Shown here: one piece after another, positions 49,501 through 55,627 of the stretch
How positions within the stretch are numbered: position 1 is the first letter of the stretch
How the letters are laid out: the number at the start of each line of letters is the position of its first letter
NCBI GenBank assembly: GCA_019915015.1
Contig: JAHBBC010000007.1
Location: 124,001 to 188,000 of the forward strand
DNA: 64,000 nucleotides
Reading direction: 5' to 3'
From: Auriscalpium vulgare
Lineage: Eukaryota > Basidiomycota > Agaricomycetes > Russulales > Auriscalpiaceae
The notes under the pieces: model-generated
Database searches by the model: none
Told to the model about the DNA's origin: nothing
The model's input: only the letters and a program-made list of their open reading frames with translations
Position numbers and translations under genes: made by a program

Positions 49501-51645
49501 GAAGCTTTGGCCGCTAAGGAAGGATTGGTGAAATTCCAGCCGTTCATCGAAGGGGAACAAATCCTGCTAGTCACCGATCATGCCGCGTTGCAGTGGGCTA
49601 AGACGTACGAAAACAACAATCGACGGCTAGGTGCTTGGGGAACGGTCTTCTCGGCGTACGCTCCAGGTCTAGAAATTGTACATCGGCCAGGACGCGTTCA
49701 TTCCAACGTTGATCCTATTTCTCGTCTGCTCGAGACTGTCCCTGACTACGTAACTCCAAATGAGGAGGAATCCCCAGCTCTAACGTTAGCTGGCATGACG
49801 GACACTTCGCTGAAAGGGAATTCAATTACGGAGTTGACGAAGTCAGCGCAATTGGTGCTCACTGATTGGAACGACAGTCTGATGAGTTCGCCTCATAATT
49901 GCTTTCAAGTCACCACGCGATCTTACAAGGCCAAAAGCGCTGTCAATAAGAGCGAAGACTCTGTAATTCCCCAGGAGAGAGTTCCGGTAACGGAACCGGC
50001 TTCGGAAGCCGAAGCCACGCTGGGAGACGTATCACGGCGAAAGGAGAATCTTGACTTATACGATCGTCAAGTAGCCTGGGAGAAAAACAATCCTCCTCCC
50101 ACCATTCACGTGCACATGGACGAAAGTTATTTGCAATCCTTTTTGCAGGGATATAAAGCGGACGCCGCTTTTAAGCAGAGATGGGAGAACACTTCTCAAT
50201 CCCCAGATACCTGGGACGCAGGACAGAGATACTTCAAAGACGAGAAAGGACTGCTGTACTTTCGAGACGCGGATTTTCAACCGCGATTGTGTGTGCCCAA
50301 ATCTTTGCGAGCAGGACTACTACTCCAAGCTCACGAGTCCCCTTTTGAGTCCGCCCACGCGGGCGCCGAAAAGTTGTGGCAGCTGATGAATGGGAAATTC
50401 TTTTGGCCTTCGATGCGGAAGGACGTTCAGAGATTCTGCGATACTTGCGACGTATGTCAGAAAGTAAAACACCGGAATTTCACGAAATTTGGACGTCTTA
50501 TCCCAAACCCGGTGCCGCGACGACCCTACGAGTCTGTTTCTCTGGACTTAGTCACGGGCTTACCGTGGTCCTCGGAATCCAACGCCGTGTTAGTAACGGT
50601 GGATAGAATGTCCAAGCACGCGCAATTTATACCTACGACCACGGGACTGACAGCAGAGGGATTCGCCAAACTTTTCGTGAATCATGTTGTTTGTAGATTT
50701 GGCGTGCCGGATAACATAGTCTCGGATCGCGATCCACGGTGGACTTCTGATTTCTGGAAGGGAGTCGCTAAGGCTCTGAGAACGCGGATGTCCCTATCCT
50801 CCTCACATCATCCTCAGCACGATGGACAGACTGAAATTGTGAATCAGAAGTTGGAAATCATGTTGCGTGCTTATGTAGCCACGGATAAGACTAGCTGGGC
50901 TGAATGGCTCCCTTTGTTGGAACACGCATACAACAACCTGCCTCATTCATCCACTGGTCTGAGTCCTCATTTCGTGCTTTACGGATTTCAGCCGAAGTCC
51001 AGCCTCGATTTCGGAAAGGCGGAAGGAGCGGAAGCCGCTCCCCAAGACGCACTACTCAATGGTCGAGCGGACGATTTCGTGCGATTACTCCAGTATCATA
51101 GGGAAAGTGCGAGGATAGCTCTCGCACGAGCACAGCTGAAACAAAGCGAATCATACAATAAAGGCCGGAGAGAGCTAGAATTCCGCGTAGGAGACCAAGT
51201 CCTGGTCAACCCTCACTCCTTGGAATGGATCGAAAGTCGGGGCGAGGGCAGCAAACTAATTCAACGCGCAGTGGGGCCGTTTGAAGTACAAGAGCGTATT
51301 AATCCTAAGGTGTACCGCTTGCGGTTACCCGACAACTACCCTGGGTCGAACGTGTTGAATCTAGAACATCTACGCCTATATAAGCCTTCTGACGCGGAAT
51401 TTGGTCATAGAACAGTCTTGCCTGACACTCGCCTGGAGAAGCCAGCTTCTGAAGAATATCAAGTCGAAAAGATAGTGGGTCACCGATACGACAAGCAGAA
51501 GAAACAGATGATGTATCTAATACGATGGGAAGGATACTCGCCATTATATGATTCTTGGGCCTCCGCGACGGATCTGCGCAACGCTCCTCAGCGATTGTTT
51601 TCTTATCGACGGGACGCGGGACTTGCTGGCCCGGCTCGACACTGA
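43558..51645 (+). CDS. Gag-Pol polyprotein of chromovirus
   Basis: 2,695 residues in one frame without a Gag/Pol stop or shift. The first ATG gives MPLPDQSYMQTPSRAATLD. Gag: disordered N-terminal part, a Gly/Pro-rich stretch (residues of about 590-710; GGPPGG-type repeats), a capsid-like helical region (WNGLKSVFLGR-like NGLKSVFLGRQWQLERN) and a canonical CX2CX4HX4C knuckle (CKLCGSKHHWDKEC, about residue 1016). Protease: LDSCADISLLS (about 1214), with Cys in place of the usual Gly. RT: FCVDYRKLN, LDALAGFTQL and YIDDIVVYS (about 1737). RNase H: YTDASGEGLG (about 1886). Integrase: HHCC zinc region ending CDTCDVCQK, then LDLVTGLP, SDRDPRW and DGQTEIVNQ (D,D,E). Chromodomain: YQVEKIVGHRYD to YLIRWEGYSPLYDSW (about 2632-2683), predicted to guide integration to particular chromatin. 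No inactivating change is seen except that the protease variant is atypical. Confidence 0.96.
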   Translation: MPLPDQSYMQTPSRAATLDYSFTPRRTGEVKPQSRPPPAPHAEDADLDSASRAEIAEGIYARFRTPPDDYEPSLESRVEALIGAPLSNKYILRDGPLLPVGSEQYSLKSNALWPAIGVISDLQDLLAQLYALLDPPRPSYVIDYDNHLIVALRGTRTLNELDLAWEILAQRLSLAVRHIEKAREEIVGSVRIASPATTSRSETKRIDGSNTLNALKEYLQRPALRGRIDQFILELLQTNAQALPHELWPLPDNFLDEVIAAESEPPPRTLAPSPRQVTLTTPPRVRGVSEEASDQGNKGKGKGRMTEDTMEEEPTRYESFAVGAAGRPRSSLPAPLYLQGAEHPPFRKAGEFFEQVNKPSSSYVSQVLPYTPLRTVAQPIIAQSDVTQGLGLPGDIPGSDPLPTGVRNVAEETHAHTNLETGTSSREVATYLAPEGYADNGNISAMPYRRNLYSKHSAQPAFSLAAMGVETQHIANLDRQTPPHLRGTTRVDPADHVTRAERTVNFDERVPWDKRLAKDNGEHSHPGPSTSLPLIKGEWPRNSPIHSDGRNHTPPWGSSFPFTSRRDLGVNNPPSKPDPLPEEPSRNLPGYNPSAGQPSGGAPGGGPPNWPPFGGGGSGNGPSGGPPGFPGGGPPGGFPGMPGGGGGYYGPPGGGGPPGGYPGMPGGMPPGGPYGPPGGGGPPGGGGGPPGGGGGPPPGWGLPWQWYGFPQGNPNMGPRLKEELRPDHLPSWDGNKLTAIAYFADVQELAMMNDSLPAAMGRWLWTQLTDNSRVKKWWIQVSRRMKAYMMTNHLNWLNGLKSVFLGRQWQLERNMEFTEMFFRQKGHEREMPEDYLQRRIMYARALLNTDLGGPEEAQIVIRNVPSSWMTTLNVPLPQSTDDLTQRAQDNALALIAASRSTSDLVSKDEIPQLIRQAIREENARPFRPRTFRSRPNRGQASVHLASGNGEEAEEVDFPIINEDDEENLNAPDEVDPAVTAQVFATLVKRQRAPPKGGYPFPKADGTKSLIKPPPSPCKLCGSKHHWDKECPHWPTYAKKREVNLLSAGLETDRTPEDELMYNTLYESYLMEAISSAYIVARERACSEAEHETRGSDSSKRGNEDEQEAPTRREVLTAHARGSLENVVRRPSPSVEEIEDEYYVQLRQNGGSSPRDGGLMEEVEALQAETPELETIKLKRKRTSIPGMSAVGVSVVSMRGQIMAPTGPICDLRLDSCADISLLSKATYDQLVNPPALRQGLKLKLVQLTAKEASLHGYVMLPIYVRTVDGRELQLEVEAYVVSNMSVPILLGEDFHQAYELTVERSLDAGTRVYFEGRKYEVLAEGVHGSSRKEVHVAKRVLGAPLARFILAKTHRRNKAKRRALRKDAEGPRNVRVIEEVKIPPHSVKRVQVNASFTDERTWMVEKTMVASSRNPTFVVPNVLLNQSSPFIPVANTSSHPKILRKGEVIGRLVDPAKFLDVPENAEKLEALVGHAKLVKQLVEVNMTLQSAGHSMKAEKEPEGPAEAVEPEPPEEEIWGPKTAEVPDPTVWPSRDMQELLDVGQLPEELKERAWEMLRRRQRAFGFDGRLGKHQSRVHIRTVDGQVPIAVPMYGSSPAKRMVIEDQLNAWFEQGVIEPSISPWSAPVVIVYRNNKPRFCVDYRKLNAVTVPDEFPIPRQSEILASLSGSQVLSSLDALAGFTQLEMAPEDVEKTAFRTHKGLFQFLRMPFGLRNGPSIFQRVMQEVLSPYLWLFCLVYIDDIVVYSKSYEEHIDHLDKVLEAIENSGITLSPKKCHLFYSSIILLGHKVSRLGLSTHKQKVEAILKMARPSKVAELRTFLGMAVYFSAFIPHYATLATPLFSLTRKGAAWNWRAEHERAFEEIKKALSCAPVLAHPEMGKPYRLYTDASGEGLGVTLQQVQTMVLKDLRGTRTYERVRRAYESGKPVPKLTTTLSPKIADCGLTGSWGETLEDTVVQVERVIGYWSRTFKPAERNYSATEREALAAKEGLVKFQPFIEGEQILLVTDHAALQWAKTYENNNRRLGAWGTVFSAYAPGLEIVHRPGRVHSNVDPISRLLETVPDYVTPNEEESPALTLAGMTDTSLKGNSITELTKSAQLVLTDWNDSLMSSPHNCFQVTTRSYKAKSAVNKSEDSVIPQERVPVTEPASEAEATLGDVSRRKENLDLYDRQVAWEKNNPPPTIHVHMDESYLQSFLQGYKADAAFKQRWENTSQSPDTWDAGQRYFKDEKGLLYFRDADFQPRLCVPKSLRAGLLLQAHESPFESAHAGAEKLWQLMNGKFFWPSMRKDVQRFCDTCDVCQKVKHRNFTKFGRLIPNPVPRRPYESVSLDLVTGLPWSSESNAVLVTVDRMSKHAQFIPTTTGLTAEGFAKLFVNHVVCRFGVPDNIVSDRDPRWTSDFWKGVAKALRTRMSLSSSHHPQHDGQTEIVNQKLEIMLRAYVATDKTSWAEWLPLLEHAYNNLPHSSTGLSPHFVLYGFQPKSSLDFGKAEGAEAAPQDALLNGRADDFVRLLQYHRESARIALARAQLKQSESYNKGRRELEFRVGDQVLVNPHSLEWIESRGEGSKLIQRAVGPFEVQERINPKVYRLRLPDNYPGSNVLNLEHLRLYKPSDAEFGHRTVLPDTRLEKPASEEYQVEKIVGHRYDKQKKQMMYLIRWEGYSPLYDSWASATDLRNAPQRLFSYRRDAGLAGPARH

Positions 51646-51862
51646 ACAGCAGAGTTACCTTACTCTATATACTTTTTAATAAATTTCTAATAGCACGCCT
51701 ATCGCCTGACGCCGACAGCTTTGACTTGGGACGCGTCGCGTCACGGATCACGTGATTTCGCTTGGGCGCCATCACCTCGAGGCGCGCTTAGACGGAGAAC
51801 GGAGACCGCGTGCTCCTATCCTTTGTCTCGAACCACCATCCTCTTTGTCTTCCCGCATCAAC

Positions 51863-54769
51863 ATGTCGTCTTGGGCGCAACCTTTGCAAGGTTGGGGAGC
51901 GGAAGCCGCTCCCAAGCCCCCGCCGGCTGGTCATTTGAAGGAGATCGCGAAGCGTCGACGAGCGGGGAATCCGCACGCCATCTACGACAAAACGGTCTTA
52001 CCCTATCATGTGGTGACTTCAGGGGGGTACTTAGCGGACGTGTTCACATCGTCCGTGCCGGGTGTTCAATGGGTAGGATTCGGAATGGATCCGACACCGA
52101 GCGGACGCTCGCCGGTGCGCATGCCCTCGCGGACTCCTCTAAACGCTACCCCGCCCTTCAATTACCGAGCGGACGGACCAGATATTGCGGCGGAATGGTG
52201 GGATTACAAGCGCCCTTGGTTAGCCTACCGCCCTCTTCCAAATGACTTTACAAAAGCGGAATGGGTGTACAACGACGAGACAGATGGAAACGGCTTTGCG
52301 CGCGTCGGCCACGAGCGCTACCAATGCACCCCGACAGCTCTCAAATGGCTCACAGAATATTCCGCGAAAGTCATGCGGGTCGGCGAAGTCATGGCCAAGT
52401 ATCTCGCGTACGATGCCGTCCCCTTGCGTATACCCACCGTGACGGCTCTCCCGGCGGAAAAAGCGGACCTCAAGAAACAGCTTTCGTCCACTCGCAAGTC
52501 CATGCACGAGTGGATGGCGTTCGTCATTTTTCTCGCCACGCACGCTGGTCATGGTTGGGAAGCCATACCAGTGCCGGTAGCAGGTTGGGCAGATCTCGTG
52601 ATCCCCTGGCTTTCAGCCGAACGAGTAGGCACGCTGGTAGACTTTCACTTGCCCCGAGTCTCTTGGCCAGACATTCAAGAACTATACGTTCACGGCGCCA
52701 ACCCTCGGTATCTCTGGCACTACGCTCTCGATGTGCCCGAACTGACTGCCCTCGACCCGCGGAAATTGGGAGCTAAAGAAATCGCGGCGGTCGTGCGGGA
52801 AAGAGAGAAACGAATGCGGAAGTACGACAAGAACCTGACGAACTTGAAGAAGCGTACGAATGAGCTTCTGAGGAAGGATATGGTCACAGAAGTCAGCCAA
52901 GTACGCCGCTGGTTCGAACAGATGGACTCAGACGACCCCAAATCGCGACGAGTTGTTGCGGCGAAGCGAGTTCGAAACGGAGAGTTCATCGGCTGCGCAG
53001 TCAAACTCAACTTCCCAGAGCCAGGCGACGGCACGGTATTCCACGACGTCACTGACTTCGATATGCCAGCAAAAGGATGGGACGCAATCGCAGTTCCGGA
53101 TCACGATCGCGAGGACGAGGATGATTTCTTTGAAGATATCTACAAAGGAATTGATGGGCCCATGCGCCCTCCAGCATCTTCGCCCCCTCCTTCGGTGCAG
53201 GAATCTGTCGACGGACCAGTCGGGACCACTTCCGCGTCTAAAGGGAAGCAGAAAGCCAACTCCTCCGTCGTCTCTCCAATGCATGACCGTAGCACGCTCG
53301 ATGACGAGGACTCAGATCGCGAAGCAGCGGACATGCAAGAGGCCATCCAGGCATCTCTGCACTCCTCACACGTACGCCAAGGAGAAAGCTCGTCGAATCG
53401 CACCTTTCAAGATGTAGTCATGGCAGACGGCACTGGTACATCCAGTTCCGAGAAGAAGGATAGCTCTTCTTCGACTGCCAGGCCTACTTCGGACGATCTT
53501 GAACCGCGTGGGCGCAAACGACCTCGAGAGGATAGCTCTCTCGAGGGTGGATCGATGCAACGATCCCTTCTGGAGCGTCTAACGAGCTCTTCCCCTCAGC
53601 GCGATGACTCTACGCGATCGAAGGAGCCTGCGAGTGGTGCAACATTGCTAGCCAGATTGTCTCACGGAATGCATAGCGACGGACCACCGTCGTTATTGTC
53701 TCGATTAAACGTCGTTCCGTCAACGTCACTCATGGACAGAATATCGGAGCAAGTCGTCGTCGCTTCAGAAGAGAAAGAAGCGACGAGCAGCACTCAAAAT
53801 ACGACTTCCGCGCCCGAGCTCACGACAGCTTACGGGCCTGATTCTCCCTTACACGGTGTAGCCACGTTCGCAGCGGCGGTACTTCGTCCGGCGAATAAGC
53901 CTCTCTCCATTCCGCGTGTGTCTCCCATCATGAAGGGCCACATACATTTACTCTCAAGGTCTAAACTGCGCGTCGCAATCTGGCGGGACGCTTGTATGCT
54001 CCCATGGTCCGATGTAGTCGGTTTCATGTTGGGCAAAGGTATCGCATTCACATGGAGCTATCCAAGGAGCCGGCTTCCGCAGCCGATCCCTACGCTGCCC
54101 GAGTCTTGGACGGGCTACGCTCAAGAATCCAGTCATGTAGTCCGATGGTGGGAAGCACGGGCCAACATTTGGGACGCATATTTGGCCACAGTGCATGATC
54201 TTCTCACACAGCCCAACGCTCGGCTGTTTCTTCACATGGGAGGATTGGCGTGGCGCTTAGCCGTTCAATTTGGGTCGCCCGGTTTGCTTGAAGATGCGGC
54301 CAGAGGACCTTCTCGCTTGGTCACCGATTACGGTATTGGCGAGGCGACCACTGACCCGGTTCCCGGTCTCGTGGATAGTGGGAGCAAAGCGGACTTCGAC
54401 CGGCTGTTTGGCATGAAAAGCGGACGCAGTCTTTGGCCGCGACAGAAAGACTTTCTCGACAGTCGCGCGTGGAACGGCGAATGGTCATGGTCAAATGAAG
54501 TCTGGTTTTCTACTCGTCTCACCGCTCTGTCGTCGGCAAAGCGGGACGACAACTTGACCCCAAATCAGTGGTCGAGAGAGCTCCGCGACTCTCTTCGTCC
54601 CGCTGAGCGTCGCGCATTGAACGGTCCAGGTTCAGAAGTCCATGCAGAGGGCAAGATCAATGCCGACCCCGATATCGCCGCCCTGGGAATTCTCGACTTG
54701 GAAGCGCTACAGAAGTCTTGGGATATCAGTGTGTCGGCCTCTTCCGCTGAGACTGGGGGGGCTTTGTGA
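51863..54769 (+). CDS. Accessory ORF of retrotransposon, unknown function
   Basis: 968 residues, sense orientation, 217 bases after Gag-Pol, in the place where an env gene sits in some elements. It shows no signal peptide or membrane segment, so it is not an envelope. Start MSSWAQPLQGWGAEAAPK. A globular-looking N-terminal half contains Trp/Tyr-rich stretches (AAEWWDYKRPWLAYRP). A charged coiled coil follows (about residues 315-345; VREREKRMRKYDKNL). A UIM-like helix (ADMQEAIQASLHSS, about 485-500) sits in an acidic, Ser-rich region. Four short (S/T)LLxRL-like motifs lie between residues of about 565 and 630. The C-terminal domain has LFLHMGGLAWRLAVQFG and SLWPRQKDFLDSRAWNGEWS. The stop TGA lies inside the 3' LTR. 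I recall uncharacterised polypore proteins resembling the C-terminal part, but cannot verify this. Expression might come from read-through, an internal promoter or splicing. Confidence 0.85.
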   Translation: MSSWAQPLQGWGAEAAPKPPPAGHLKEIAKRRRAGNPHAIYDKTVLPYHVVTSGGYLADVFTSSVPGVQWVGFGMDPTPSGRSPVRMPSRTPLNATPPFNYRADGPDIAAEWWDYKRPWLAYRPLPNDFTKAEWVYNDETDGNGFARVGHERYQCTPTALKWLTEYSAKVMRVGEVMAKYLAYDAVPLRIPTVTALPAEKADLKKQLSSTRKSMHEWMAFVIFLATHAGHGWEAIPVPVAGWADLVIPWLSAERVGTLVDFHLPRVSWPDIQELYVHGANPRYLWHYALDVPELTALDPRKLGAKEIAAVVREREKRMRKYDKNLTNLKKRTNELLRKDMVTEVSQVRRWFEQMDSDDPKSRRVVAAKRVRNGEFIGCAVKLNFPEPGDGTVFHDVTDFDMPAKGWDAIAVPDHDREDEDDFFEDIYKGIDGPMRPPASSPPPSVQESVDGPVGTTSASKGKQKANSSVVSPMHDRSTLDDEDSDREAADMQEAIQASLHSSHVRQGESSSNRTFQDVVMADGTGTSSSEKKDSSSSTARPTSDDLEPRGRKRPREDSSLEGGSMQRSLLERLTSSSPQRDDSTRSKEPASGATLLARLSHGMHSDGPPSLLSRLNVVPSTSLMDRISEQVVVASEEKEATSSTQNTTSAPELTTAYGPDSPLHGVATFAAAVLRPANKPLSIPRVSPIMKGHIHLLSRSKLRVAIWRDACMLPWSDVVGFMLGKGIAFTWSYPRSRLPQPIPTLPESWTGYAQESSHVVRWWEARANIWDAYLATVHDLLTQPNARLFLHMGGLAWRLAVQFGSPGLLEDAARGPSRLVTDYGIGEATTDPVPGLVDSGSKADFDRLFGMKSGRSLWPRQKDFLDSRAWNGEWSWSNEVWFSTRLTALSSAKRDDNLTPNQWSRELRDSLRPAERRALNGPGSEVHAEGKINADPDIAALGILDLEALQKSWDISVSASSAETGGAL

Positions 54770-55365
54770 CGGATGTCAAGGACGCGTAGGCGAGAACGGT
54801 AGTATCAGCGCAAGAGGACAGTAGATCGGTAGTCAGTAGATTAGATAGATCGGACTTTGAATTAGCTTGTATGTATTTAAACTCGATTAGCACTGACATC
54901 GATCATTCATATATACAACGTGTCTTTTCTTTTCTCTTTTTCGTCGTCTCGTCTTTCTCTTTTCCCTTCGTCTCTCCTCTGAAGAACAAGAAGTCGCTAG
55001 ACGACTCTCAAGATCGACGACGCGACGACGCGACAAGTCACGCGCGCCCGCGGCTTCGTGAGCGCTAGAGCGCGCCCACAGAACCACACTCGCGCAACGT
55101 ACTTGAGCCGTCAGCGCTTCGCCCTTCTCTCTCTCGAGCCCGTCACCAGGAGGAAGCCTCCTACCGACTGGGCTCCCGCTTGGGCTCCACGCCTACGAGC
55201 GTGACGCGAGATCTTCTCGCCCTCCATCCTTCCGTGCTCGAAGGAAGTCTGTCAACACGAGGAAGCCTCGTACCGACAGGACTGCACACCTTTGGTTCCT
55301 CCTCGAACCCGTCTCTCCCTCGTCCTACCTCCGAATCTCGAGACTCTCTCAACAGAGGCGTCTCA
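54765..55365 (+). repeat. 3' LTR (601 bp)
   Basis: Same length as the 5' LTR, and I see no difference between the two on side-by-side reading. Its first bases provide the TGA stop of the accessory ORF. It ends GGCGTCTCA, directly before the duplicated target CCCGC. Confidence 0.95.
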
Positions 55366-55370
55366 CCCGC
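55366..55370. repeat. Target site duplication, right
   Basis: CCCGC, identical to 42884-42888. The split zinc-finger reading frame resumes cleanly in the next bases. Confidence 0.9.
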
Positions 55371-55627
55371 ACTGCGTCAACAAAGCTGGGAAGACGCCGA
55401 CATTCGGCCAATCGGGTGACTACCGCAGGCACATGAAGCTGTCGCACGAGCTGGAAAACAAGGGTGGTCAACTTCAGCCGATTGAAACCCCGGAGGTATT
55501 CGTATGTGAGGTATGCCAGACCAGGCTCTCGCGGATGGATGCATTGCACAGACATCGCCGTACGGATGCCTGCGCGAAGGCCGTTGAGAAGCGTGAGAAG
55601 CAGCAGAGGAAACTGCTTGGGACGTGA
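55371..55627 (+). pseudogene. Zinc-finger gene copy 2, 3' part
   Basis: Continues the frame broken at 42888. It holds the rest of the first finger (HCVNKAGKTPTFGQSGDY, then HMKLSH) and the second finger (CEVCQTRLSRMDALHRH, then C), ending RKLLGT. Compared with copy 1 the fingers are strongly diverged although the upstream exons are nearly identical. Without its own promoter or start it is presumably not expressed as the full protein. Confidence 0.85.

Larger units (their letters stand above)
43272..55271 (+). repeat. Dispersed GG-AAG-CC hairpin family in the retrotransposon
   Basis: The word GGAAGCC occurs 16 times by eye on the sense strand of the element. In 12 cases it is the centre of a small hairpin whose flanks pair: 43272-43286, 43381-43395, 44422-44438, 46808-46828, 46913-46929, 48068-48082 (one G:U), 48955-48971 (one G:U), 49998-50016, 51025-51041, 51895-51913, and the 3' LTR copies at 55148-55162 and 55257-55271. 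Stem sequences differ, for example CTCGAGG/CCTCGAG, GGAGCGG/CCGCTCC and CGTGTTCGG/CCGAACACG, while the AAG triloop and closing GG/CC are constant. They occur in coding and non-coding parts alike. Function unknown; an RNA packaging or Gag-binding signal is one idea. Confidence 0.7.
42889..55365 (+). mobile_element. Chromodomain Ty3/Gypsy LTR retrotransposon, complete
   Basis: A 12,477 bp element with two 601 bp LTRs (TG...CA ends), a 5 bp target duplication (CCCGC), one long Gag-Pol frame and an additional downstream ORF. Domain order protease, RT, RNase H, integrase, chromodomain identifies a chromovirus of the Ty3/Gypsy group. The two LTRs appear identical over their whole length, so the insertion is recent. 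A purine tract (GACTGGGGGGGC) precedes the 3' LTR and is a plausible polypurine tract. No obvious tRNA-complementary primer site follows the 5' LTR (the sequence reads AAGGTGGACATATCC). The size is unusually large because of the extra ORF and long Gag. It is inserted in the sense direction in the zinc-finger gene. Confidence 0.96.
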
